From assembly GCF_023205095.1 (NCBI RefSeq), contig NZ_CP046242.1, positions 3,298,200 to 3,362,199 of the forward strand: DNA of 64,000 nucleotides, written 5' to 3'. A model generated the notes under the pieces. That model did not search any database and was not told where the DNA came from. It was given only the letters and a program-made list of their open reading frames with translations. The first letter of the stretch is position 1, and the number at the start of each line of letters is the position of its first letter. The position numbers were made by a program, and so were the translations under genes. Source of the stretch: Bizionia sp. M204. GTDB taxonomy: Bacteria > Bacteroidota > Bacteroidia > Flavobacteriales > Flavobacteriaceae. Of the stretch, positions 55,911-63,962 are shown in pieces.

Positions 55911-56150
55911 TTAAGGTTCCTTGATTTCTTCAATAATAGAAACTTCCGAAGATGTTAACTTTCTATCTGCTAAAGTTTCAAATAAACTTATTAAGGTTTC
56001 TATATTTTTTAAGGGTACAATTTCAGTTTTGAAATCTATTTGTATCAATAGCATTTTTAGGCTTTTTACAGCTTCTAATTTATCCTGATGTATTACAGAA
56101 GCATTTACAATACTATACTCTATTATTAATAATTTTTCTTTTACATTCAT
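55911..56150 (-). CDS. Small helical protein, function unknown
   Basis: A 79-residue mostly helical, acidic protein starting MNVKEKLLIIEYSI. I recognise no family. Its ATG overlaps the TGA of the upstream small reading frame (ATGA), the classic sign of translational coupling, which argues that both were once one operon. A hairpin lies downstream. Confidence 0.55.
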   Translation of the reverse strand: MNVKEKLLIIEYSIVNASVIHQDKLEAVKSLKMLLIQIDFKTEIVPLKNIETLISLFETLADRKLTSSEVSIIEEIKEP

Positions 56151-56336
56151 TGGTTTCTCAAATAAAGTGCATTTATTATTTTGTTAATACGAAGATTAAA
56201 TTCTAAAGTACTTATCATACCACTGTGTTCTTCGTCATTCAATAAGCTCAATGCTTGTAAGGCTTGTTCAATTGAAATTCTTGCCCTTGATTTAGTTTTA
56301 GATATTCTGTCTGTATGAACTACTTTTATCTTTCAT
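56147..56336 (-). pseudogene. Small frameshifted or start-less reading frame
   Basis: Minus strand: a 61-codon open frame ends at 56147 with the TGA that overlaps the next gene's ATG. It reads KIKVVHTDRISKTKSRARIS and on to INALYLRNQ, with normal protein-like composition. No ATG, GTG or TTG lies before residue 29 (TTG); the only nearby ATG (56336) is out of frame by one base, and removing one A after it would give Met-Lys-Ile-Lys. So it is either a recent frameshift, a sequencing error or a non-standard start. Confidence 0.45.
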
Positions 56337-56388
56337 GTATAGATAATTTGTGGAGGGCAAAGATATTTGCTGCCTGTAACATCTTTTA

Positions 56389-56403
56389 TGACAGGCCATG
56401 TCA
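56389..56403. promoter_or_regulatory. TGACA-N5-TGTCA palindrome upstream of the XRE regulator
   Basis: TGACA (56389-56393) and TGTCA (56399-56403) face each other across five bases, 17 bases before a -7 box (56421). Its position fits an operator for an HTH regulator. Confidence 0.45.
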
Positions 56404-56420
56404 CCCATAAAAAAAAGGTT

Positions 56421-56428
56421 TATATTTG
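56421..56428 (+). promoter_or_regulatory. -7 box of the XRE regulator gene
   Basis: TATATTTG matches TAnnTTTG. It lies 22 bases before the ATG at 56451 and overlaps the alternative GTG (56430), which argues for the ATG start. No -33 element was found. Confidence 0.5.
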
Positions 56429-56450
56429 AGTGTCAACAAGATACATTTAC

Positions 56451-57233
56451 ATGAAAAAGTATACTTCTTTAGGGATGTTTTTAATAGATTTCAGAGCGCA
56501 TAAAAACATGTCTCAAGCTGATTTCGCTGCGAAATTAGAAGTAGATATTCGGACAATAATCAGGTGGGAGAAAAATCAAACTATACTAAAACCAGAAGAA
56601 GAAGAGGCTTTAGTTGATATTGCATTTGTTCCATATCAGGTTATACGGAATTTAAATGCACCCGTAGCTATACATACATTCTATGATTTTACGTTGCGAA
56701 AATATTCCTTAAGTTTAATGTCCAATGATATTCCCGAAGCGAATTGGTTGAAGGATAAAATAAGTATGTCTACAGACCGATTACGGACTATACAGTATGA
56801 TTCTGATATTAAAAATGCGCTTCAGTGTATCTGCTTACAGCCCCATATTAAAAAACCAATAGGAATAGATGTTATTAAAAAAGCAGTAAGATTACTGCCA
56901 GAACTTAACTTAATAATTTTTGACAACTCCAATTATTACTCGGGGCACAGTGTTTTTCTGCCTTTAAGCATGGAATGTTATAATCGTTTAAAGAAAAGAG
57001 AAATTAGGGAGGAAGCAATCACGGTAAATGATTTGGTTGATTATAAGCAACTGAATAATCCCGTGTTTTATGCCTATGATATAAATAGCGACTGTAATGA
57101 AAACATCTTTTATATTGCGAGTAAGCTTATGCGGTTTTTCATGCATATAAAACGCGCGTATTTATATGGCGCTTTTATTTCACGACTTGATAGCTATTCT
57201 TTAAACACCCAAATGGGAATCCGTATTGTTTAG
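56451..57233 (+). CDS. XRE-type HTH regulator, probably truncated by a nonsense codon
   Basis: A 260-residue protein from the ATG at 56451. An XRE helix-turn-helix is at residues about 5-60 (MSQADFAAKLEVDIRTIIRWEKN). The larger C-terminal part is unrecognised, with KRAYLYGAFISRLDSYSLNTQMG near the end. The frame ends in TAG at 57231, but the same frame stays open for 30 more codons reading QDDEQQLPDGSTYLPRFYEG and on to FAEFLNTKF, then stops at 57324-57326, four bases into the convergent cbpM gene. A Trp codon (TGG) mutated to TAG would explain this. Loss of 31 C-terminal residues may inactivate the protein. Confidence 0.75.
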   Translation: MKKYTSLGMFLIDFRAHKNMSQADFAAKLEVDIRTIIRWEKNQTILKPEEEEALVDIAFVPYQVIRNLNAPVAIHTFYDFTLRKYSLSLMSNDIPEANWLKDKISMSTDRLRTIQYDSDIKNALQCICLQPHIKKPIGIDVIKKAVRLLPELNLIIFDNSNYYSGHSVFLPLSMECYNRLKKREIREEAITVNDLVDYKQLNNPVFYAYDINSDCNENIFYIASKLMRFFMHIKRAYLYGAFISRLDSYSLNTQMGIRIV

Positions 57234-57322
57234 CAGGATGATGAGCAACAGCTTCCAGACGGATCAACCTATTTGCCGCGTTTTTATGAAGGTAGTTTTG
57301 CTGAATTTCTAAATACCAAATT

Positions 57323-57625
57323 TTAGAGTTTTATATTCTCATAAAACGTCAACTTATTATGAAGCGCTTTTACATCTTTTTGCAAGCGTTCTACTTTGTT
57401 TAATAAGTTTGAAATAGCGTGAATGCCTTCAATATTAATATCTAATTCAAAATGAAATCGAATTAATTTTTCAATTGTTTGTATTTCGGTAACGTAAATG
57501 CAAGGTGTGTTATTTTCAGTAGCAATTTCAACTAATTCATATTCGTTTAAGGCTATAATAAACTGTTCGGGAATGTTATAATGCTGACAGAATTCAGTGA
57601 TCGTAATAACGTTTTTTGTTTCCAT
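57323..57625 (-). CDS. cbpM: Chaperone modulatory protein CbpM-like
   Basis: A 100-residue MerR-like modulator of the DnaJ-type co-chaperone CbpA. It shows the CbpM layout: an N-terminal HTH-like region ITEFCQHYNIPEQFIIALNEYELVEI, then a coiled-coil C-terminal half (FELDINIEGIHAISNLLNKVERLQKDVKALHN). It is two bases downstream of the cbpA gene, so the pair is co-translated. The stop overlaps the natural end of the convergent XRE gene. Confidence 0.9.
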   Translation of the reverse strand: METKNVITITEFCQHYNIPEQFIIALNEYELVEIATENNTPCIYVTEIQTIEKLIRFHFELDINIEGIHAISNLLNKVERLQKDVKALHNKLTFYENIKL

Positions 57626-57627
57626 GG

Positions 57628-58518
57628 TTATCGTAATTTAGATAATTCAGTAAATAATGCTTTCTCTTTTTCTGTAAGATTGGTAGGAGTTTTTATGTTG
57701 TAAGTAATAAATAAATCGCCAAATGCATCTGCTTTTTTGTAAACAGGAAATCCTTTTCCTTTCAGTTTCACGCGTGTGCCGTTTTGAGTTTCCGGTTTCA
57801 CGGTTAATTTTGCTTTGCCATCAAAAGTATCCACTGTTATATTTCCACCTAAAAGAGCCGTGTATAAATCTAAATCTACTGTCTTGTACAGGTTAGCTTT
57901 ATCGCGCTGAAACTTTGTGTTGTTATTGATAGTGAAAGTTATATACAAATCCCCTTTCGGGCCATTATTTGCACCTGGACCGCCATGGCCTGAAATTTTT
58001 ATAACTTGACCGTTTTCAATACCAGCGGGAATAGTAATACGAATGTTTTTTCCGTTTACGGTTAATGTGCGCTTATGACTGGTATAAACGTCCTTTAAAT
58101 CCAAATGCAATTCGGCATTATAATCTTGGCCTCTAAAACCGGCTTGGCTTCGTGAGCCTCTAGAAGCACCGCCAAACATAGATTCGAAAAAGTCAGAGAA
58201 ATCACCTTCGTTAAATTGACTAGAACTTGAATACTGTTGATACTGGCTTCTGTTTTGGTTTTGTTGTTGTCTGGCTTGGTTGTAAGCATCGGCATGTTGC
58301 CAGTCCTTACCATGTTCATCGTATTTTTTACGATTTTCAGGATGACTTAATACCTCATTGGCCTCATTTATTTCCTTAAATTTCTTTTCGGCTTCCGCAT
58401 CACCTGGATTTAAATCTGGATGGTATTTTCGCGCCAATTTCCGATATGCTTTTTTAATGGCTTGCTCGGTAGCATTCTTTGGAACACCTAAAACCTTGTA
58501 ATAATCTATAAAAGGCAT
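57628..58518 (-). CDS. cbpA: DnaJ-like curved-DNA-binding co-chaperone CbpA
   Basis: A 296-residue type II J-protein: J-domain at residues 4-68 with the HPD motif in [11 protein letters not shown], a Gly/Gln/Ser-rich linker (about 80-130) and two CTDs ([17 protein letters not shown], then [18 protein letters not shown]). There is no zinc-finger domain, so it is CbpA rather than DnaJ. The following cbpM gene confirms this. It stimulates the DnaK ATPase. Confidence 0.93.
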   Translation of the reverse strand: MPFIDYYKVLGVPKNATEQAIKKAYRKLARKYHPDLNPGDAEAEKKFKEINEANEVLSHPENRKKYDEHGKDWQHADAYNQARQQQNQNRSQYQQYSSSSQFNEGDFSDFFESMFGGASRGSRSQAGFRGQDYNAELHLDLKDVYTSHKRTLTVNGKNIRITIPAGIENGQVIKISGHGGPGANNGPKGDLYITFTINNNTKFQRDKANLYKTVDLDLYTALLGGNITVDTFDGKAKLTVKPETQNGTRVKLKGKGFPVYKKADAFGDLFITYNIKTPTNLTEKEKALFTELSKLR

Positions 58519-58540
58519 ATTTTTATATTTTAGTTATAAT

Positions 58541-59815
58541 TTAATAATTTTTTTCTGATTTCTGAAGGGTGATACAGGTTATTTCAGGTCGCATACCTAA
58601 TCTGCCAGGAAAGCCCATCCAGCCTAAACCACGATTAACATATAAATATTGTTCGTTTTCTTGGTATAAACCCGCCCAATGCTTGTATTTGTATTTTATG
58701 GGACTCCACTCTTTTTTTCCAAAACTTACACCAGCTTGCATGCCGTGTGTATGACCAGAAAGCGTTAATGCAATATCAGTTTCGTTTAGGACTTCTTCCG
58801 TCCAATGGGAGGGGTCATGAGAGAGTAAAATTTTAAATGGAACCTTTTCGGCTTTATATAAAGCTGTTTGCAAATCGCCATATTGTTTAAAAGGTGGATT
58901 CCCCCAATTTTCCACACCAACAATAGCGAGTTGTTGATTGTCTATTTCAAGTATTTCTGAATCGTTTAAAAGCAATTTAAAATTATTGTCTTTGAAAAAA
59001 TTAGTGATGCCTTCAAAGTTTTTTTGCTTGGCTTCTGCCGACTCCCAAGCACTGTAATCCCCATAATCATGATTGCCTAAAACGGCATACATGCCTTTTT
59101 TTGCTGAAAGATGCCGGAATGATTTTTTCCAACCACGCAGTTCCCAAGCGTAGTTGTTTACTAAATCGCCAGTAAAGAAAATTAAATCTGGGTTTAATTG
59201 ATTGATCTTAACAATAGCACGATCCAAAATATGAAACCGATGATTAAAACTGCCTAAATGTAAATCGGAAATCTGAACAATTTTTAAGCCATCAAATGCA
59301 TCCGGTAAATGCGAAAATAAAAGGGTATGTTCATGGATTTTAAAATTATAAATTGCTTTAAAAATTCCGTAGACGATCACAAAAAAAGGTAAAAAACCTG
59401 CAAATAATCCAAGTAGTGGGATTATTAAAAGCGATTCTTTATTTGTAATAGCATAGTTGGTAATGAACAAAATACTAATAACAATGATGAAAATAATTTT
59501 AGGAATAAAGGATGAAATGGTCAATCCATAAAGCGAGCTAATTAAAAGTTGCTTGCGTTTTGGCGTAATAGAATCTAATTTTAATTTCAAGATAATTATA
59601 GCTGCAATTAACCCAAAAGTAAAAAACCAAAAAAGAATATGGATACTGTATTTAAGGATATTAGAATCTAGAAGATCCGTTATGGATTTTAACCAATAGA
59701 ATGCAGCAAAATCTACCAGAAATATGGCCAAACAAAGTAATAGTATGGTAAAAAGTGAATAACTTCTCATGTGTAATTTAGAAAATTGAAATAGGGCAAA
59801 TGAACGAGATATCAA
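58541..59815 (-). CDS. Membrane-anchored metallophosphoesterase
   Basis: A 424-residue protein with about four N-terminal membrane helices (within residues 18-165) and a calcineurin-like phosphoesterase domain. All metal-binding motifs are present: QISDLHLGS (near 185), FTGDLVNNY, LGNHDYGD, LSHDPSHW and SGHTHGMQ. Members of this YaeI/YkuE-like group hydrolyse lipid or phosphodiester substrates, but the substrate here is unknown. It shares its strand with cbpA, 22 bases away. Confidence 0.9.
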   Translation of the reverse strand: MISRSFALFQFSKLHMRSYSLFTILLLCLAIFLVDFAAFYWLKSITDLLDSNILKYSIHILFWFFTFGLIAAIIILKLKLDSITPKRKQLLISSLYGLTISSFIPKIIFIIVISILFITNYAITNKESLLIIPLLGLFAGFLPFFVIVYGIFKAIYNFKIHEHTLLFSHLPDAFDGLKIVQISDLHLGSFNHRFHILDRAIVKINQLNPDLIFFTGDLVNNYAWELRGWKKSFRHLSAKKGMYAVLGNHDYGDYSAWESAEAKQKNFEGITNFFKDNNFKLLLNDSEILEIDNQQLAIVGVENWGNPPFKQYGDLQTALYKAEKVPFKILLSHDPSHWTEEVLNETDIALTLSGHTHGMQAGVSFGKKEWSPIKYKYKHWAGLYQENEQYLYVNRGLGWMGFPGRLGMRPEITCITLQKSEKNY

Positions 59816-59869
59816 GTTAGTTATTATATGTAATATAAGATCAATCTGATGTATAAATATTTGTTAATG

Positions 59870-59891
59870 TGATAAATGTCATAGTTTATCA
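59870..59891. promoter_or_regulatory. CRP/FNR-like palindrome upstream of the stress operon
   Basis: TGATAAA (59870-59876) and TTTATCA (59885-59891) form a seven-base inverted repeat with eight bases between. It also contains TGATAAATGTCA, which fits the TGA-N6-TCA pattern of CRP/FNR-type regulators. It ends 43 bases before the first stress-protein ATG. Confidence 0.5.
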
Positions 59892-59934
59892 TCTTGATAT
59901 TTCTTAAATTCAAAACAGTTAAAACAGGGATATT

Positions 59935-60780
59935 ATGAGACAAATTTTAATGCCATTAGATTTTTCAGAGAATGCTAAAAATGCTATTCGTTACGCTCTA
60001 GAATTATTTAAATATGAACGTAGTGTGTTTTATTTTTTACATGCCTATGAAGATGCTATTTATCAAAATGAAAAACTAACGCGAGAAACACTTTCAGAAA
60101 TTGAGGAATCAATTAAGGCAGAAGTTGATGTGAAACTAGAAGAAACCTTAACTTTTGTAAATGAAATTTCACCTAATCCAAGGCATGATTATCGCGTTTT
60201 GTCAGCTAACAACTCATTGGTAGATGAAGCTGGCAGACTAGTTGAGGATCACAACATGGATGTTATTGTTATGGGTACACGAGGTGAAAGTAATGATCCT
60301 AAAGTGCTCTTTGGAAGTCATACGGTTCAAGTATTAAAATATGTACCTTGCCCTGTATTGGCTATTCCAGAAAACTATAAATATACGCAGCCCAAGCATA
60401 TTTTATTTCCAACAAATTTATTAATCCCGTTTAGACGAAGGGAACTCAAGTTGCTTTGTGAAATTGCAGCACCATATCGTTCTAAAATTGATTTGCTCTA
60501 TGTATCAAAGAGTGATACGCTATCCATTCGTCAGGAAGATAATCTAACTTTTTTGAAAGATGTTGTTTGTCAAAATGACATTCAAGTTATAACGGAACAT
60601 CATGACTCTATTAAAACAGCAATTTATAATAATATAGAGAATCGAAAATCGGATATGCTCGTTATGGTAAACAGCAGACAGTCCTTTTTTGAAGCTTTGC
60701 TTATGCAGTCGCCAATTGATAAAATTTCCTTACGAATTGACATTCCTTTTCTGGTGTTGCAGAATTTAAGACGTCAATAA
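59935..60780 (+). CDS. Universal stress protein with two UspA domains (first)
   Basis: A 281-residue tandem UspA protein. The first domain (1-140) starts RQILMPLDFSENAKNAIRYALEL and ends with the ATP-binding motif VMGTRGESNDPKVLFGSHTVQV; the second (about 150-281) starts KHILFPTNL and is more diverged. Its G-x-G-type loop is gone. It probably binds ATP in the first domain only. It is followed after 28 bases by a paralogue, in a four-gene operon. Confidence 0.92.
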   Translation: MRQILMPLDFSENAKNAIRYALELFKYERSVFYFLHAYEDAIYQNEKLTRETLSEIEESIKAEVDVKLEETLTFVNEISPNPRHDYRVLSANNSLVDEAGRLVEDHNMDVIVMGTRGESNDPKVLFGSHTVQVLKYVPCPVLAIPENYKYTQPKHILFPTNLLIPFRRRELKLLCEIAAPYRSKIDLLYVSKSDTLSIRQEDNLTFLKDVVCQNDIQVITEHHDSIKTAIYNNIENRKSDMLVMVNSRQSFFEALLMQSPIDKISLRIDIPFLVLQNLRRQ

Positions 60781-60808
60781 ATATGTTTAACCCTTAAAAT
60801 TAATTCAG

Positions 60809-61645
60809 ATGAAAAATATTTTATTACCAACAGATTTTTCCGACAATTCGTTTCAAGCCATTGGCTATGCTTTGCAGCTTTTTGAACAGGATGTTTGTAA
60901 GTTTTATTTGTTACATACCTACACACCCGTAATTTATAATATGGATTATATGCAAGGTTCTACAGCGCAGTTTGAGCTCATGGACGCTGTTAGAAGCGCC
61001 TCTGTTGATGGCTTGAAGCGTTTTGAGGCTAAAATTAATGCAGCCTATAAAAATTCAAACCATACCATAGAGAGCATTTCATCATTTAATACTTTAACAC
61101 AAGAAGTTAAAAACATAGTAGCCAAAAAAAATGTAGATTTTATTGTTATGGGAACTCAAGGAGCTACAGGTGCTAAAGAAGTGCTTTTTGGAAGTAACGC
61201 TGTTCATGTGTTTAAAAATGCTACCTGCCCGGTTTTAGCTATTCCTAAAGAAACCAAATTTAAAGCGCCTAAAAACCTGCTATTTCCTACAGATTATGGT
61301 ATTAATTATCAGGACAAAAACATACAACCTATAATTAAAATTTCCAAACCACATAACTCCCAGGTACATGTCATGCACGTCTCTTTTGGTGATGATTTAA
61401 CTGATGAACAAAGGCAGAATCAAGAAACGTTGAAGCGGTATCTTGAAAAAACGCCGCATGATTTTCACGATATTCGTAATGATGCCGTTTCTGCGGCTAT
61501 TGTAGATTTTCAGAAGCAGCAATCTGTAGATATGTTAGTTATGATAAACAATAAGCATTCATTTTTTGAAAACCTCTTTTTTAAATCTAGAATTAATCAA
61601 ATCGGTTTTCATATTGGTATTCCATTTTTGGTAATTCCATCGTAA
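60809..61645 (+). CDS. Universal stress protein with two UspA domains (second)
   Basis: A 278-residue paralogue of the preceding gene. The first UspA domain (KNILLPTDFSDNSFQAIGYALQL) keeps the ATP-binding loop VMGTQGATGAKEVLFGSNAVHV. The second (from KNLLFPTDYGINYQDKN) is again diverged. It may form a dimer with the first. Such tandem UspA pairs occur in stress- or low-oxygen-regulated clusters of Bacteroidota. It is followed by the ATP-cone gene after 32 bases. Confidence 0.92.
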   Translation: MKNILLPTDFSDNSFQAIGYALQLFEQDVCKFYLLHTYTPVIYNMDYMQGSTAQFELMDAVRSASVDGLKRFEAKINAAYKNSNHTIESISSFNTLTQEVKNIVAKKNVDFIVMGTQGATGAKEVLFGSNAVHVFKNATCPVLAIPKETKFKAPKNLLFPTDYGINYQDKNIQPIIKISKPHNSQVHVMHVSFGDDLTDEQRQNQETLKRYLEKTPHDFHDIRNDAVSAAIVDFQKQQSVDMLVMINNKHSFFENLFFKSRINQIGFHIGIPFLVIPS

Positions 61646-61677
61646 GCACAAAATCATAAGATTTAAAATAAATAATT

Positions 61678-62535
61678 ATGAAACAGGATGCATCTAATTC
61701 AGGTATAAGTATCATAAAATCCTCTGGAGAACGTGTTAAATTCTCATTAGAGAAATTACGAACATCCTTAAGTCGATCAGGTGCTGAAAAAGAGGTGGTA
61801 AATCGGATTGTAGATGTTGTTCGAGATGAGTTATATCAAGGTATTTCCACCAAAGAAATTTATAATAGAGCTTTTGCTTTACTCAAAAAAGAAAAGCGCT
61901 ATTATGCTTCAAAATACAAATTAAAGAAAGCGATTTATGAATTAGGGCCAACGGGTTTTCCGTTCGAAAACTTTATAGCAGCACTGCTTAAATATTCTGG
62001 TTATGAAACAAAAGTTGGACAGATTCTTCAAGGTATATGTGTTCCTCATGAAATAGATGTGGTTGCTCATAAAAATACCGATACTACTATTGTAGAATGT
62101 AAATTTCATAGTGAAGAAGGACGAAATTGCAATGTGAAAGTGCCACTTTATATCGCCTCTCGATTTAAAGATGTGAAGAAACATTGGGGCTCGAAACCAC
62201 ATAAAACGTCGTTAAATCAAGGTTGGGTAGTTACAAATACACGGTTTACAAAAGATGCGCTTCAATATGGCAATTGTATCGGGTTGTATTTATTGAGTTG
62301 GGATTACCCTAAAAACGATGGGCTTAAAGACCGAATTGATAGATTGGGTTTATATCCTATTACGGTATCAACATTACTAACAAAACGTGAAAAGCAATTT
62401 TTATTAACGCGAGATGTGGTGCTTTGTCGGGATTTAATTGGAGATGTTTTTTATTTAGACCATTTGGGTATTTCAGAAGTTAGAAAAACAAAAATATTAA
62501 ACGAAATTAAACAATTATGTCATCATGATGAATGA
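61678..62535 (+). CDS. ATP-cone plus Mrr-like restriction endonuclease-fold protein
   Basis: A 285-residue fusion. Residues about 10-95 are an ATP-cone domain (IIKSSGERVKFSLEKLRTSL; VNRIVDVVRDELYQGISTKEIYNRAFALLKK), the nucleotide sensor of ribonucleotide reductase and NrdR. Residues about 100-175 form an Mrr/restriction-endonuclease-type core: FPFENFIAALLKYSGY, with catalytic D-x(n)-ExK read as HEIDVVAHKN and TIVECKFH. The C-terminal part resembles a helical tail (SEVRKTKILNEI). A nucleotide-gated nuclease is a fair inference; no other ribonucleotide reductase gene is nearby. It overlaps the next gene by 11 bases. Confidence 0.85.
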   Translation: MKQDASNSGISIIKSSGERVKFSLEKLRTSLSRSGAEKEVVNRIVDVVRDELYQGISTKEIYNRAFALLKKEKRYYASKYKLKKAIYELGPTGFPFENFIAALLKYSGYETKVGQILQGICVPHEIDVVAHKNTDTTIVECKFHSEEGRNCNVKVPLYIASRFKDVKKHWGSKPHKTSLNQGWVVTNTRFTKDALQYGNCIGLYLLSWDYPKNDGLKDRIDRLGLYPITVSTLLTKREKQFLLTRDVVLCRDLIGDVFYLDHLGISEVRKTKILNEIKQLCHHDE

Positions 62536-63907
62536 GTTAAATCAAGTTAAAGTCACATTTTTAGGAGCTTCTCAGGTGGTTACAGGTTCTAAATATTTAT
62601 TAGAAACAGGTGACTTAAATATTATGATAGATTGTGGTATGTTTCAGGGTTTAAAGGAATTGCGCGCGTTAAATTGGCAAGAATTACCTATTGATGTTCC
62701 AGCTATTGATGTGGTGTTATTAACTCATGGTCATTTGGATCATGTCGGTTATTTGCCTCGATTGGTGAGACAAGGTTTTTCGGGAAAAATAATTGGCACT
62801 AGTCCAACATTAGCTATTGCTGAAATTATATTAAGAGACAGTGCCAAAATTCACGAAGAAGAAGCCGAGAAAGCTAATAAAGAAAAGTATAGTAAGCACG
62901 AACCAGCATTACCATTTTATACGACCTTGGATGCAGAAAAAGCCATTCGGAAGTTTCAACCAGAATTACCTGATAAATGGATTGCGCTATCAGAAGTATG
63001 CAAATACCGTTTTCAATACAATGGTCATATTTTAGGGTCCACGTTTATTGAATTAGATATTAATGAGAAGCGCTTCGTGTTTTCAGGAGATATTGGTCGT
63101 CAAGAAGATTATTTACTCCAGCCTCCAAAAAGACCAGAATGGGCCGACTATTTGTTTGTAGAAAGTACCTATGGTAATAAATTACATCCTGAAGAAAATG
63201 TAGAAGCTATTTTAACAGATTTGGTAAAACAAACACTACATAAAAAAGGTAATTTAATTATTCCTAGTTTTGCGGTAGAACGCTTACAGACTTTAATGTT
63301 TGTACTTTGGAAATTGTATAAGGAAAACAAAATACCAAACATTCCTATAATTGTAGATAGTCCAATGGGTCATAATGTTTTAGATGTTTTTAGCCAGTTT
63401 CCAGATTGGCATAAACTATCTCATTCTGAATACCAGGCTATGGTTCAGCATGTAACGATAACAGAATCGTATAGAGATACTTGGAAAGCTATTGATGACA
63501 AACGCTCTAAAATTGTTATAGCAGGAAGCGGTATGGTAACGGGTGGATGGGTGCTAACATATTTACAACAACTTATTGATGAATCTGCAACAACCGTTTT
63601 GCTGGTTGGTTATCAAGCGGAGGGAACTCGCGGTAGACAATTATTAGATGGAGCTCACGAAATTAAGTTTTTTGGAAAATACTATCCTGTTAAAGCGCGC
63701 GTGGCACATTTGGAAAGTTTATCAGCTCATGCCGACCAAAAGGGATTGTTACATTGGATGGGTGGCATTAAAAATATCCCTGAAAAAGTATTTTTAGTGC
63801 ATGGTGAAGCTGCTGTAATGGATGCTTTTCGTGTAAAAATACAAACAAATTTAAAGTGGATAGTTGCTATGCCGAAACTTAATGATGTAGAAATATTAAA
63901 GGTGTAA
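62525..63907 (+). CDS. Beta-CASP metallo-beta-lactamase ribonuclease-like protein
   Basis: A 460-residue MBL-fold protein of the CPSF/Ysh1-like beta-CASP group. The metal-binding HxHxDH is in LTHGHLDHVGYLPRLV (near 65), VFSGDIGRQ supplies the Asp, and beta-CASP motifs follow: VESTYGN (near 215), IIPSFAVERLQTLMFVL (near 250), IAGSGMVTGGW (near 335) and SLSAHADQKGLL near 400. Such proteins are exo- or endoribonucleases or 5' processing factors. The start is ATG 62525 or 62528, overlapping the ATP-cone gene stop. Confidence 0.93.
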   Translation: MMNELNQVKVTFLGASQVVTGSKYLLETGDLNIMIDCGMFQGLKELRALNWQELPIDVPAIDVVLLTHGHLDHVGYLPRLVRQGFSGKIIGTSPTLAIAEIILRDSAKIHEEEAEKANKEKYSKHEPALPFYTTLDAEKAIRKFQPELPDKWIALSEVCKYRFQYNGHILGSTFIELDINEKRFVFSGDIGRQEDYLLQPPKRPEWADYLFVESTYGNKLHPEENVEAILTDLVKQTLHKKGNLIIPSFAVERLQTLMFVLWKLYKENKIPNIPIIVDSPMGHNVLDVFSQFPDWHKLSHSEYQAMVQHVTITESYRDTWKAIDDKRSKIVIAGSGMVTGGWVLTYLQQLIDESATTVLLVGYQAEGTRGRQLLDGAHEIKFFGKYYPVKARVAHLESLSAHADQKGLLHWMGGIKNIPEKVFLVHGEAAVMDAFRVKIQTNLKWIVAMPKLNDVEILKV

Positions 63908-63912
63908 ATAAA

Positions 63913-63938
63913 AAAAGCGCTCCATTGGGAGCGCTTTT
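63913..63938. terminator. Bidirectional terminator at right edge
   Basis: GCGCTCC (63917-63923) pairs with GGAGCGC (63928-63934) around a four-base loop. A-tract before and T-tract after make it usable from either strand. It separates the operon from a minus-strand gene entering from the right. Confidence 0.85.
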
Positions 63939-63962
63939 AAAATCAGATTTGTAAAAATCTAA

